This document shows, in pieces, positions 17,174 to 26,207 of a stretch of DNA of 64,000 bases; position 1 is the stretch's first letter; each line of letters begins with the position of its first letter. The stretch is from the NCBI RefSeq assembly GCF_016925615.1, contig NZ_CP070499.1, forward strand, positions 4,030,001 to 4,094,000. The letters are read 5' to 3'. Below the pieces are notes generated by a model. That model saw only the letters and a program-made list of their open reading frames with translations, was not told the DNA's origin and searched no databases. A program made the position numbers and the translations under genes. This DNA is from Natronosporangium hydrolyticum. Lineage in GTDB: Bacteria > Actinomycetota > Actinomycetes > Mycobacteriales > Micromonosporaceae.

Positions 17174-18352
17174 TCAGTGGACGGTGACCGTGGGCCTGGC
17201 CTCGGCGACCAGCTCCCGCAGCTCCTCCGGCAGCTCCGCCCCCAGCTCGTCGGCGAGCTTGAGCGCCTCCTCGATCAAGGTCTCCACGATCTGCGACTCG
17301 GGCACCGTCTTGATCACCTCGCCGCGGACGAAGATCTGGCCCTTGCCGTTGCCGGAGGCGACGCCGAGGTCGGCCTCCCGGGCCTCACCCGGCCCGTTGA
17401 CGACGCACCCCATCACCGCCACCCGCAGCGGCACCGGCAGATCCGCCAGGCCCGCGGTGACCTCCTCGGCCAACTGGTAGACGTCGACCTGCGCCCGACC
17501 ACACGACGGGCAGGAGACGATCTCCAGGCCGCGCTCCCGCAGCCCCAGCGACTCCAGGATGGCGGTGCCGACCTTGACCTCCTCGACCGGCGGAGCGGAG
17601 AGCGACACCCGGATGGTGTCGCCGATCCCCTCGGCGAGCAGCGCGCCGAACGCGACCGCCGACTTCACCGTGCCCTGGAAGGCGGGGCCGGCCTCGGTCA
17701 CCCCCAGGTGCAGCGGGTAGTCGCACTGCTCCGCCAACTGCCGGTACGCGGCGATCATCACCACCGGGTCGTGGTGCTTCACCGAAATCTTGATGTCGCC
17801 GAAGCCGTGCTCCTCGAAGAGCGAGCACTCCCACAGCGCCGACTCGACCAGCGCCTCGGCGGTGGCCTTGCCGTACTTTTCCAGCAGCCGCGGGTCGAGC
17901 GAGCCGGCGTTGACCCCGATCCGGATCGGGGTGCCGGCGGCCTGCGCCGCCCTGGCGATCTCGCCAACCTTGTCGTCGAACTTCTTGATGTTGCCCGGGT
18001 TGACCCGTACCGCGGCGCAGCCGGCGTCGATCGCCGCGAAGACATACTTCGGCTGGAAGTGGATGTCGGCGATCACCGGGATCTGCGACTTGGCCGCGAT
18101 CGCCGGCAGCGCCGCCGCGTCGTCGGCCGACGGCACCGCCACCCGCACGATCTGGCACCCAGCGGCGGTCAGCTCCGCGATCTGCTGCAGGGTCCGGTCG
18201 ATGTCGGTGGTGGGGGTGGTGGTCATCGACTGCACCGACACCGGCGCGTCACCGCCGACCGGCACCGGCCCCACCATCAGCTGGCGGCTGTGCCGCCGCT
18301 TCGCCAACGGCGGCGGCGGGGCGGTCGGCATACCCAGCGCGACTGTGCTCAC
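17174..18352 (-). CDS. ispG: 4-hydroxy-3-methylbut-2-enyl diphosphate synthase
   Basis: 392 residues, GTG start. Catalyses the sixth step of the MEP isoprenoid pathway with a [4Fe-4S] cluster. The cluster ligands appear in [10 protein letters not shown] and CVVNGPGEA; the TIM-barrel part includes [23 protein letters not shown] and [11 protein letters not shown]. Full length. It follows the M50 protease gene and dxr, the first committed enzyme of the same pathway, on the same strand with short gaps (31 and 8 bp), so the three form an isoprenoid/protease operon conserved in actinobacteria. Confidence 0.96.
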   Translation of the reverse strand: MSTVALGMPTAPPPPLAKRRHSRQLMVGPVPVGGDAPVSVQSMTTTPTTDIDRTLQQIAELTAAGCQIVRVAVPSADDAAALPAIAAKSQIPVIADIHFQPKYVFAAIDAGCAAVRVNPGNIKKFDDKVGEIARAAQAAGTPIRIGVNAGSLDPRLLEKYGKATAEALVESALWECSLFEEHGFGDIKISVKHHDPVVMIAAYRQLAEQCDYPLHLGVTEAGPAFQGTVKSAVAFGALLAEGIGDTIRVSLSAPPVEEVKVGTAILESLGLRERGLEIVSCPSCGRAQVDVYQLAEEVTAGLADLPVPLRVAVMGCVVNGPGEAREADLGVASGNGKGQIFVRGEVIKTVPESQIVETLIEEALKLADELGAELPEELRELVAEARPTVTVH

Positions 18353-18383
18353 GACAGACCTCTCCTACGGAACGCGGACTCGG

Positions 18384-19655
18384 TTAGAACGGTAGCCGGA
18401 TCGGATTCACGATGTCGGCGGCGATCGTCAACAAGAAGAATCCTGCCATGATAAAAATCACGATGTACGTGACCGGCATCATTTTGTAGTAGTCGACCCG
18501 GCCCGGATCGGGCTTGCCGAACTTCGCGTACAGCCACGACCGGGCGCGTTCGAACCAGGCGATCGCGATATGCCCGCCGTCGAGCGGCAACAGCGGCAGC
18601 AGATTGAAGATGCCGACGAAGAAGTTCAGCGCGGCCAGCAACAGGATGAACGTGGGCACCTCACCGCGGTCCCACAGCTCGCCCCCGATCCGGCTCGCGC
18701 CCACCACGCTCATCGGGGTCTCCGGATCCCGCTCGCCACCGAAGACCGCGGTCCACAGCTGTGGCACCCGCTCCGGCAGCCGGCTCAGCGCCTCCACCGT
18801 GCCCCGGAACATGAAGACCGTCCGGTCGGCCGCCTCGCCGACCGCGCCGATCGGGCCCAGCCTGACTTCCGGGATCACCGGCTCGATGCCGAGCACCCCG
18901 ACCCGCTCCAGATCCTGCTCGGTTACCTCGTCCACCGGCGTCTCCGGCGGGATGTCCTGCCGGACCCGTTCGGCGAGCGGCAGCTCCGCGGCGACGGTCT
19001 GGCTCTGCCCGTCTCGTTCGAAGGTCACGTCAACGGTGCTGCCACCGGCGGCGCGGATCCGTTCGGTCAGGTCCGCCCATTCGGTGACCGGCCGCCCGTT
19101 CAGCGCGGTGACCACGTCACCCTGCTGGAGCCCGATCTCGGCGGCGACGCTCGGCGGATCTTCTCCCGGCACGCACTGGCGGACCCCGCCGGTCTGCGGA
19201 TCGATTTCCCACTCCAGGGCGGTGCACTCGGCGACGGCGGCGACCCTGGGCGCGGCGGCGTCGAGCCGCTCCATGTCCGGCACCGGGACGACCGCGAAGA
19301 CCCCCCAGAGCAGCGCGAACCCCAGAATGAAGTGCACCGCCGAGCCGGCGCCCATCACCACCGTGCGCTTCCACAACGGGAACCGCCACATCGCCCGGTG
19401 TTCGTCCTCCGGCTTGACGTCGTCGTCCTGCGGCGTCATCCCGACGATCTTGACGAACGCACCGGCCGGGATGCTCTTGAGCCCATACTCGGTCTCACCC
19501 CGCCGAAACGAGAAAATGGTCGGCCCGAACCCGATGAAGAACCGGGTGACCTTCATGCCGAAGGCGCGCGCGGTGCCGGCGTGACCGTACTCGTGGAGTG
19601 CGATGGAGATCACGATGCCGAGGGCGAAGACGATCACCCCGATTGCGTAACCCAT
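18384..19655 (-). CDS. Site-2 intramembrane metalloprotease (RseP/Rip1-like, M50)
   Basis: 423 residues. Zinc motif HEYGH at residues 21-25 in the first transmembrane helix, a membrane helix near 100-120, a PDZ-like domain (about 160-230: GLQQGDVVTALNGRPVTEW) and the C-terminal LLPLLPLDGGHI motif whose Asp completes the zinc site. It should cleave membrane-spanning anti-sigma factors in the second step of regulated proteolysis, as Rip1 does in mycobacteria. A hydrophilic insert around 115-165 carries an extra Cys-containing stretch. Sits between dxr and ispG, its normal place. Confidence 0.95.
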   Translation of the reverse strand: MGYAIGVIVFALGIVISIALHEYGHAGTARAFGMKVTRFFIGFGPTIFSFRRGETEYGLKSIPAGAFVKIVGMTPQDDDVKPEDEHRAMWRFPLWKRTVVMGAGSAVHFILGFALLWGVFAVVPVPDMERLDAAAPRVAAVAECTALEWEIDPQTGGVRQCVPGEDPPSVAAEIGLQQGDVVTALNGRPVTEWADLTERIRAAGGSTVDVTFERDGQSQTVAAELPLAERVRQDIPPETPVDEVTEQDLERVGVLGIEPVIPEVRLGPIGAVGEAADRTVFMFRGTVEALSRLPERVPQLWTAVFGGERDPETPMSVVGASRIGGELWDRGEVPTFILLLAALNFFVGIFNLLPLLPLDGGHIAIAWFERARSWLYAKFGKPDPGRVDYYKMMPVTYIVIFIMAGFFLLTIAADIVNPIRLPF

Positions 19656-19663
19656 CTACCCGC

Positions 19664-20890
19664 TTACTCCTCGTCCGTTGCCGGTGCCGGGCCGGCGCCC
19701 GCGGCGATGATCTCCTGCGCGCGTCGCCGTGCCCACCCTTCGGCCGCGTGCACGTCCTCGACCGTACCCGGCTCTGACAACTGCGGAGCTTCGTCGAGCA
19801 CCCGGGCGATCGTGTCGACGATGCCCAGGTACGGCAGGCGGCGCGCGATGAACGCGGCGACGCATTCTTCGTTGGCGGCATTGTAGATGGCCGGCCGGCA
19901 CCGCCCGGCGACCCCGGCCGCCTTCGCGAGCGCGACCGCCGGGAACGCCTCCTCATCCAGCGGCGCCAGCTCCCACCGGTGGGCCGTTCGCCAGTCGACC
20001 GCCGGGGTGGCGTCCGCCACCCGCTGCGGCCAACCCAGCGCCAGCGCGATCGGCAACCGCATATCCGGCGGACTGGCCTGGGCGATGGTCGAGCCGTCCA
20101 CGAACTCCACCATCGAATGCAGCACCGACTGCGGGTGCACCACCACCTCGATCCGGTCGTACGGCAGCTGATACAGCTCGTGGGCTTCGATCACCTCCAG
20201 CCCCTTGTTGACCAGGGTCGCCGAATTGATGGTGATCACCGGCCCCATCTGCCAGGTGGGGTGGGCCAGCGCCTGCTCCGGGGTAACGTCGGCGAGCTCA
20301 GCCCGGGACCGGCCCCGGAACGGGCCACCGCTGGCGGTCACCACCAGCCGGCGTACCTCATCGGTGGCGCCGGCCCGCAGGCACTGGGCCAGTGCGGTGT
20401 GCTCGGAGTCGACCGGCAGCAGCTGGCCGGGCGCCGCCGCCGCCCGCACCAGCGGGCCGCCGGCGACCAGCGACTCTTTGTTGGCCAGCGCGACGGTCCG
20501 GCCAGCCCGCAGCGCGGCGAGCGTCGGCGCCAGACCGCGGGACCCGTCCACCCCGTTGAGTACCACGTCGGCCGGGTAGGTAGCGAGCTCGCTGATCGCC
20601 TCCGGGCCGGCCAGGATCTTCGGGATCGGAAAGTCGCCGGTGGCGTACCCGCGACGGCTGGCCTCGGCGTAGAAGGCCAGCTGCAGGTCCTGCACGGTCG
20701 AGGAGTGGGCCACCGCCACCACCGCCACCCCCAACTGCAGGGCCTGGGCCGCGAGCAGCTCGACGTTGCCGCCGCCGGCCCCGATCCCGACCACCCGGAA
20801 CCGGTCCGGGTTGCGCTGCACCAGGTCCACCGCCTGGGTGCCGATCGAGCCGGTGGAGCCGAGCAGGATGATCTCGCGGGGTGTGGTCAC
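19664..20890 (-). CDS. dxr: 1-deoxy-D-xylulose-5-phosphate reductoisomerase
   Basis: 408 residues from GTG at 20888-20890, chosen because [18 protein letters not shown] is the conserved N-terminus and GGAGA lies 8-9 nt upstream; the open frame continues upstream without homology. Second step of the MEP pathway, NADPH-dependent. NADPH-binding GSTGSIG is at 11-17; [27 protein letters not shown] and ASGGPFRG are the family motifs for substrate and metal binding. The C-terminal helical domain ends in an acidic short tail. Divergent from the acetyltransferase unit to its right. Confidence 0.95.
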   Translation of the reverse strand: MTTPREIILLGSTGSIGTQAVDLVQRNPDRFRVVGIGAGGGNVELLAAQALQLGVAVVAVAHSSTVQDLQLAFYAEASRRGYATGDFPIPKILAGPEAISELATYPADVVLNGVDGSRGLAPTLAALRAGRTVALANKESLVAGGPLVRAAAAPGQLLPVDSEHTALAQCLRAGATDEVRRLVVTASGGPFRGRSRAELADVTPEQALAHPTWQMGPVITINSATLVNKGLEVIEAHELYQLPYDRIEVVVHPQSVLHSMVEFVDGSTIAQASPPDMRLPIALALGWPQRVADATPAVDWRTAHRWELAPLDEEAFPAVALAKAAGVAGRCRPAIYNAANEECVAAFIARRLPYLGIVDTIARVLDEAPQLSEPGTVEDVHAAEGWARRRAQEIIAAGAGPAPATDEE

Positions 20891-20966
20891 CCGGTAATTC
20901 TCCACCGTCGCCCACCGCGGCTGGTACGGTGTCCGGGCACGGCCTACGAAGGGAGGTGAGGAGTCG

Positions 20967-21017
20967 ATGTTCGGCACATTCGTCGCGCGCTCCGCACCTG
21001 GGCCCCGGCTTCGTTAA
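20967..21017 (+). CDS. Short upstream ORF (16-residue leader peptide candidate)
   Basis: ATG at 20967 to TAA at 21015-21017 encodes [16 protein letters not shown]. An outstanding ribosome binding site (GGGAGGTGAGGAG) lies just upstream, and a TACGGT -10-like hexamer at 20925-20930 would start the transcript about 30 nt earlier. The stop lies in a GC-rich imperfect stem-loop (about 20996-21027, arms CTGGGCCCCGGCTT and AAGCCCGGCCAG), followed 34 nt later by the TTG start of an acetyltransferase. The terminal Arg-Leu-Arg recalls the R/K-x-R/K motif in leader peptides that stall ribosomes with macrolides. That role is inferred, not shown. Confidence 0.5.
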   Translation: MFGTFVARSAPGPRLR

Positions 21018-21051
21018 GCCCGGCCAGGGAGCGCCGAACCAAGGAGCTCTC

Positions 21052-22020
21052 TTGCAGCAGATCACGTTCCGCCCGTTGCGGGCGGACGAATTCCCCCTTC
21101 GTTTCCATGACTATCGCAACCCGCCCACCTCCGGGGTGGGCCGGCGCAGCCGTACCTTCGACGAGGAGGTCGCCGCCGGCGGCTACCGTCCGGAGTGGTG
21201 CTGGGTGGCGCTACGCGGTGACGAGCTGGTCGCCCGGGTCGCCTTCTGGGCACCGCCGGACGCACCGCTGCCGTGGTCGGTCGATCTTTTCGATCCCGGC
21301 AACGGTCCGGATCGGGTCGAGGTCGGGGCGGCGTTGCTTCGCGCCGCGTACCAGCAGCTGGTCCCGGCCGATTACCGCACCCCGCCGCAGCCGGACGGTG
21401 GCCGCCCGGACTACCACCTGTTCCTACCGGCGGACTGGCGCGACCACCCGGCCGCGTACGCCGAGGCGACCGACCGGATCGCCGCGGCGGAGCAGGCCGG
21501 GCTGACCCACTTCGTGGAGCGGCTGAACCTGCGCTGGGAGCCCACCGATGGGCTACCGCCGAGATCCACCCGGCTGCGGTTCGTCCCCATCCCGGATGAC
21601 GGGCCGCTCGTCGACGCGCTGGCCCGGGTCAGCGACGGCGCCCTCGACGCGTACGCCCGACAGGATCTGGCCCGGCTCGGCGACCCGGTCGTCGCGGCCG
21701 AGTACACGATCGCCGATCTCGCCGAGATGCCCGGCGGCCGGGGCTGGTGGCGACTCGCCTACGACACCGAGGGGGCGCTGGTCGGGCTGGTGCTGCCGAC
21801 CCGCAACCCCAGCTCGGCGACGATCGGCTACCTCGGGGTGGTCCCCGAACAGCGGGGTCGCGGCTACAGCGACGATTTGGTCGCCGAGGCGCTGCACATC
21901 TTCGCTGCGGCCGGGGAGCCGGTGGTGAACGACGCCACCGACGTGGGCAACGCGCCGATGGCGGCGGCGTTCGACCGGGTCGGCTACCGGGTGGTGGGGC
22001 GCCGGATCATCATGATCTGA
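21052..22020 (+). CDS. GNAT-family N-acetyltransferase
   Basis: 322 residues. Start is TTG at 21052 (MQQITFRPLRADEF), picked because AAGGAG lies 5 nt before it; the frame stays open upstream but without support. Two GNAT-like halves are visible. The N-terminal half (1-150) looks degenerate; the C-terminal half has the acetyl-CoA pattern YLGVVPEQRGRGYSDDLVAE (about 262-281), then NDATDVGNAPMAAAFDRVGY. This tandem-GNAT layout is common in actinobacteria and includes enzymes that acetylate small amines or antibiotics. The substrate is unknown. A short ORF with a strong ribosome binding site precedes it, suggesting translational control. Confidence 0.82.
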   Translation: MQQITFRPLRADEFPLRFHDYRNPPTSGVGRRSRTFDEEVAAGGYRPEWCWVALRGDELVARVAFWAPPDAPLPWSVDLFDPGNGPDRVEVGAALLRAAYQQLVPADYRTPPQPDGGRPDYHLFLPADWRDHPAAYAEATDRIAAAEQAGLTHFVERLNLRWEPTDGLPPRSTRLRFVPIPDDGPLVDALARVSDGALDAYARQDLARLGDPVVAAEYTIADLAEMPGGRGWWRLAYDTEGALVGLVLPTRNPSSATIGYLGVVPEQRGRGYSDDLVAEALHIFAAAGEPVVNDATDVGNAPMAAAFDRVGYRVVGRRIIMI

Positions 22021-22051
22021 CCGCCCGCTCTTCTGGCCGCTCCCGGCCTTC

Positions 22052-22148
22052 TGGCCGATCATGAGCGTGTTGACGGACACGCCGGGCGTGTCTGCTTACC
22101 CGCTCATGATCGGCCACCCGGTGGCAATCATGATCGGCCACCCGGTGG
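22052..22148. repeat. Nested palindrome plus tandem 21-bp repeat
   Basis: Outer arms of 16 bp (22052-22067 and 22101-22116, TGGCCGATCATGAGCG and its complement) enclose a second perfect hairpin, GACACGCC (22076-22083) and GGCGTGTC (22085-22092). The right part then forms a 21-bp direct repeat at 22104-22124 and 22128-22148 (beginning TCATGATCGGCCACCC). It lies 32 bp after the acetyltransferase stop and 69 bp before the protease gene, so it can serve as terminator. The TGATCATGA-like core recurs at 26107-26160 and 53655-53668. Confidence 0.8.
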
Positions 22149-22216
22149 ATTCAACCTTCTGCGACCGCGATTCGTATTGATCGCTGACCCCTGTCCCCCA
22201 AATCTCAGGAGTCGCC

Positions 22217-23485
22217 ATGCGGCGCAGACACCTCGTCACCTCGATCGCGGTCACCGCCACCGCTGGCGCGTTAGTCGCGGTCACCCTCCCGGCCCTGGCC
22301 AGCACCGATCCCGACCGGTCGGGGCCGGAGCTGGACGCCGGGCCCGGAGCGGAGGCCGCCCCGCCGGGCATCGGGGACGAGATCGCGCCGGAGCTACTGG
22401 ACGGGCTGCGACGTGATCTCGGCCTCAGCGAAGCGCAGGCGCTGGAACGACTGCGTACCGAGGCGTGGGCCAGCCAGACCTCGGCGGCGCTGCGTGAGCA
22501 GCTGGGCGAGCGTTACGCCGGAGCCTGGCTCAACGAGGGCGCCGAAGATCTCATGATCGGGGTGACTGACGCTGCCGCGGCCGACCAGGTCCGGGCCGCG
22601 GGCGCCGAACCAAAGCTGGTCGACCGCACCGAGCAGCAGCTGGCCAGCGCAAAGGCGACCCTGGACCAGCACTCGGATCAGGCCGCCGCGCCGATCGCCG
22701 GCTGGTACGTCAGCGCCTCGGACAACGCCCTGGTGGTGCTTACGCCGGACTGGGCGGAGCCGGCAGCCTGGGCCTTCGTGGACGACAGCGGGGTAGCCCG
22801 CGGCGGGGTCCGGGTCGAACACACCGACGAGGAACCACGGCTGCTCAACGACATCCGCGGCGGCGACGCCTACTTCATCAACGACGCCGCCCGGTGCTCG
22901 GTCGGCTTCTCGGTGGCCGGCGGCTTCGTCACTGCCGGCCACTGTGCCCTGGGCGGCGCGGCCACCACCGGATTCAACGGCGTACCGCAGGGCGAGTTCG
23001 TCGCCGCGTCCTTCCCCGGCGTCGGAGTCGGCGGCCCGGACGACTGGGGCGTCGTAGCGGTGAATCAGGACTGGGTCCCGCAGCCGGTGGTGAACGACTT
23101 CGCCGACGGCACCCTGCCGGTCGCCGGCTCGGATGAGGCCCCGGTAGGAGCCTCGGTATGCAAATACGGCTCCACCACCGGCGTTTCCTGCGGCATCATC
23201 CAGGCCAAAGACGCCACTGTAAACTATCCAGAAGGTACGGTCACCGGGATGACCCGGACCGACGCCTGCGCCGAGCCGGGCGACTCCGGCGGTGCGTGGC
23301 TCTCCGGCGACCAGGCCCAGGGCATCACCTCCGGTGGGTCGGGCGACTGCACCACCGGCGGGGTCACCTTCTTCCAGCCGCTCAACGAGGTACTGGAGAT
23401 CAACGACCTCACCCTGGTCACCACCGATGGTGACGACATCGGCGTACCACCGGCCCGACGATGCCGGTGGTGCCGACTCGGGTGA
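22217..23485 (+). CDS. Secreted S1 serine protease (streptogrisin/alpha-lytic type), truncated by frameshift
   Basis: 422 residues as read, with AGGAG 6 nt before ATG. A signal peptide (1-29, cut after ALA) precedes a pro-region of about 170 residues (with LSEAQALERLRTEAWASQTS and VTDAAAADQVRAAGAEPKLV), the folding chaperone segment of this family. The catalytic domain has His242 (TAGHC), an Asp at 275/276 (GPDDWGV) and Ser357 (GDSGG); Cys pairs are in place. The frame then runs into an aberrant end, RRCRWCRLG, whereas a normal linker and C-terminal domain continue in the next frame from about 23456. One extra base near 23452-23456 explains it. The protease core is intact and could be active. 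Confidence 0.88.
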   Translation: MRRRHLVTSIAVTATAGALVAVTLPALASTDPDRSGPELDAGPGAEAAPPGIGDEIAPELLDGLRRDLGLSEAQALERLRTEAWASQTSAALREQLGERYAGAWLNEGAEDLMIGVTDAAAADQVRAAGAEPKLVDRTEQQLASAKATLDQHSDQAAAPIAGWYVSASDNALVVLTPDWAEPAAWAFVDDSGVARGGVRVEHTDEEPRLLNDIRGGDAYFINDAARCSVGFSVAGGFVTAGHCALGGAATTGFNGVPQGEFVAASFPGVGVGGPDDWGVVAVNQDWVPQPVVNDFADGTLPVAGSDEAPVGASVCKYGSTTGVSCGIIQAKDATVNYPEGTVTGMTRTDACAEPGDSGGAWLSGDQAQGITSGGSGDCTTGGVTFFQPLNEVLEINDLTLVTTDGDDIGVPPARRCRWCRLG

Positions 23486-23837
23486 TGCCGGCGCCGACCA
23501 GCCGCCCGCGACCGCCGGGTGCGACGAGTCCGACCATGTGCTCCGTGGCCAACTCGGCGAACAGCGCACCGTCCAGGTACAGCCGAACGGACGGTTCTAC
23601 CGGGCGCTGACCGCCGGCACCCACACCGTCTGCCTAGCCGGCCCGGCCGACGCAAACTTCGACCTGGCACTGCAACACTGGGACGGCCAACGTTGGCAGA
23701 CGGTGGCTTCGTCGGCCGGACCCGACGCCGAGGAACAGCTCACGTTCGACGGCGATGCCGGCTTCTACCGGGTCGGCGTGGTCGCGAGCGAGGGAGCCGG
23801 CAACTACCTGGTAGGCCTGAGTTTCACCTCCCGGTAG
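23456..23837 (+). pseudogene. Severed C-terminal pre-peptidase-like (PPC) domain of the S1 protease
   Basis: Continuation of the protease in the +1 frame: a linker PDDAGGADSGDAGADQPP, then CDESDHVLRGQLGEQRTVQV, RFYRALTAGTHTVCLAGPAD, FDLALQHWDGQRWQTVASSA, and FYRVGVVASEGAGNYLVGLS up to a stop at 23837. This is a PPC-type beta domain as found after streptogrisin-like catalytic domains, with its usual Cys pair. It has no start or ribosome binding site of its own. Skipping one G in CCACCGGCCCGAC restores a clean join. Either a real frameshift, a sequencing error, or less likely a programmed event. Confidence 0.75.
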
Positions 23838-23883
23838 CAAACAAGCTCAGGGTCGGCGCGGGGTACGGGGTGGGGCGCGGGTT

Positions 23884-26034
23884 CTACTCGGGGTTGATGC
23901 CGTAGCGGCGGTAGACCCGGTCCAGCGGGCCGGGGAGCCACCAATTGGCCCGGCCGAAGAGCCGCATCAGCGCCGGCATCAGCAGCGCCCGCACCAGCGT
24001 GGCGTCGACCGCGATCGCGACGATCATCCCGATCCCGAGCAGCTTGACGAAGGCCATCTCGCCGGTGGCGAAGCCGCCCACCACCACGATCAACAACAGC
24101 GCCGCGGCGGTGATGATCCGCCCGGTACGCTGCAGTCCGTACGCCACCGACGCCTGATTGTCGCCGGTCGCATCCCACTCCTCCCGCACCCGCGAAAGTA
24201 GAAACACCTGGTAGTCGGTGGAGATGCCGAACAGGACAGCCAACATCAACAACAGCATCGCCGGCTGGACGAAACCCACATCGGTGAAGTTCAGCAGCCC
24301 GGCGAGCCGGCCATCCTGGAATCCCCAGACCACCACCCCGATCGCCGCCCCGATCGAGAGCAGGTTCAGCCCCACCGTCGCCAGCGGCAGCACCAGTGAA
24401 CCGAAGGCGAGGAAGAGCACCACCATGATCGCGCCGGCCATCAACAGCAACATCCACGGCAGGCCCGCCAACAGCTCGTCCACCAGGTCCAGGTCCGCCG
24501 CGGTCCGCCCACCGACCAACACCTCAGCGCCGGCCGGGGCGGGCAGCTCCCGGATCGCCCGGACCGCCTGCCACGCCTGCTCGCCGGTGGGCGCCCCGGC
24601 GTAGCCCGCGGCCAACAGGGTGGACCCACCTTCCTGGGCGGCGGGCGCAACCTCGGTCACCTCCGGCAGCGCCGCCACCTCGGCGGCGAACCCCTCGGCC
24701 TGCGCCGGCGACGCCCCCGAGAGCAGGACCTGGATCGGCTCACCGTTACCCGGTGGGAACTCTTGGGCGATCCGCTCGGCGACCACTCTCGCCTCGGCTC
24801 CCTCCGGCAACACCCGCTCGTCGAAGCCGCCGAACTCCAGCCGCAGCGCGGGGCTTGCCAGCAGCGCCAACACCGCCAGAACTCCGACCAGGTAGATGAC
24901 CGGGCGGCGCATGACGCTGCGGCTCAGCCGCGCCCAACCGCCCTGGTTGGCGCCGGGCACGTCGGCGCGGTCGGTTAGGCCAGCCGCGGGTCGCCGCCGC
25001 CACGGTAGGCGTACCCGACCGGCATTGATCTTGGGACCGAGTACCACCAGCAGCGCCGGCAGCACCGTCAACGCCGCCAGCATCGCTACCGCGATCGCCG
25101 CGATGCCACCCGCCGCCAGCGACCGCAGGAAGACATGCGGAAAGATGAACATGCTCGCCAGCGCCAACATGGTCGTCAGTCCGGAGATCATCACAGCCCG
25201 GCCCGCGGTCCGCAGCGTCCGCCCCACCGCGTCGGCTGGCCCCCGACCGGCGGCCAACTCCTCCCGGAACCGGTTCACCACCAACAACCCGTAATCGATC
25301 GCCATCCCCAGGCCGATGACCGTGATGATGTTGATCGCGAAGATCGACACCTCGTAACCGAGGGTCAACAGCCGGGTAGCGACGAACGCACCCAGAATCG
25401 CCAGGGCACCGATCACCAGTGGCGCGACCGCCGCCACCACGCCCCGGAAGATCAACACCAGCAGAATCAGCAGGATCGGGAACGAGATCAACTCTGCCCG
25501 TACGATGTCGTGCTCGGTCTGCTCGCTCGACTGCTCGAAGAAGGCGACCAGACCGCCGGTCTCAGTCACCACCCCCGGCGCGGCGACCAATGGCTGGAGC
25601 TCGCGGTACGCGTCGAGCAGCGCATCCTCGTCCCGTGGGGTCAGGATGACCGCGGCGTAGGTGGACTGCCGATCCTGGGAGAGCAGCTGTGGTGCGCCGG
25701 AATCGTAGTAGCTCGCCACACTGGAGACGAGCGGGTGTGCCCGCAGCCGGTCCAGCGTCTGGATGATCGGCTCCGCGACGGCGGGGTCGTCGATCGGCAA
25801 GGACTCGCTGGTGTAGAGCACCACCAGGTCGGTGTCCTGATCACCTACCTCGTCGCCGATCCGCTCCAGCGCCTGCGCGGATTCGCTCTCCGGGTCGGCG
25901 AAGCCGCCGCCGGTGAGCTGGGAGAACACGCCCGTGCCCCAGGTCGCGCCGACCACCAGTAGCGCTAACGCGGCGGCCAGTACCGTCCAACGCGCCCGAA
26001 CCACGACGCGTCCCCACCACCCGAACATGGACAC
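23884..26034 (-). CDS. MMPL-family RND transporter
   Basis: 716 residues from GTG 26032-26034 (or ATG two codons later). Topology is that of a small MMPL/RND exporter: one N-terminal helix (about 13-33), an external domain (40-165), five helices (about 170-345, including GLGMAIDYGLLVVNRFREEL, the proton-relay region of helix 4), a helix near 372-390, a second external domain and the matching C-terminal helices with GISTDYQVFLLSRVREEW. Likely exports a lipid or hydrophobic compound using the proton gradient. No regulator or substrate gene is adjacent. It converges on the protease gene, 46 bp apart. Confidence 0.93.
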   Translation of the reverse strand: MSMFGWWGRVVVRARWTVLAAALALLVVGATWGTGVFSQLTGGGFADPESESAQALERIGDEVGDQDTDLVVLYTSESLPIDDPAVAEPIIQTLDRLRAHPLVSSVASYYDSGAPQLLSQDRQSTYAAVILTPRDEDALLDAYRELQPLVAAPGVVTETGGLVAFFEQSSEQTEHDIVRAELISFPILLILLVLIFRGVVAAVAPLVIGALAILGAFVATRLLTLGYEVSIFAINIITVIGLGMAIDYGLLVVNRFREELAAGRGPADAVGRTLRTAGRAVMISGLTTMLALASMFIFPHVFLRSLAAGGIAAIAVAMLAALTVLPALLVVLGPKINAGRVRLPWRRRPAAGLTDRADVPGANQGGWARLSRSVMRRPVIYLVGVLAVLALLASPALRLEFGGFDERVLPEGAEARVVAERIAQEFPPGNGEPIQVLLSGASPAQAEGFAAEVAALPEVTEVAPAAQEGGSTLLAAGYAGAPTGEQAWQAVRAIRELPAPAGAEVLVGGRTAADLDLVDELLAGLPWMLLLMAGAIMVVLFLAFGSLVLPLATVGLNLLSIGAAIGVVVWGFQDGRLAGLLNFTDVGFVQPAMLLLMLAVLFGISTDYQVFLLSRVREEWDATGDNQASVAYGLQRTGRIITAAALLLIVVVGGFATGEMAFVKLLGIGMIVAIAVDATLVRALLMPALMRLFGRANWWLPGPLDRVYRRYGINPE

Positions 26035-26106
26035 CTCGCCTCATCCGTGACGTACCGCCTCCAGCCGAAAGGGTAGACGGCTCGCCAGCCACGGGTACGA
26101 AGAGTG

Positions 26107-26160
26107 GCCCGGGGGCCGGTTGATCATGAGCTTAAGCTCATGATCAACCGGCCCCCGGGC
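26107..26160. terminator. Perfect 54-bp palindrome
   Basis: Both 27-nt arms are identical after complementing, with no mismatch or spacer; the left arm begins GCCCGGGGGCCGGTTGATCA and the centre is AGCTTAAGCT. It lies 47 bp past the stop of the duplicated-module gene (26208) and 72 bp upstream of the MMPL start, so it probably terminates the former. The arms contain TTGATCATGAGC, related to the palindrome at 22052-22116. Confidence 0.75.
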
Positions 26161-26207
26161 GTGGGGGAAGGTGGAAAGTCAGCGTTCGTGCTCAGGATCG
26201 TTCGTGC

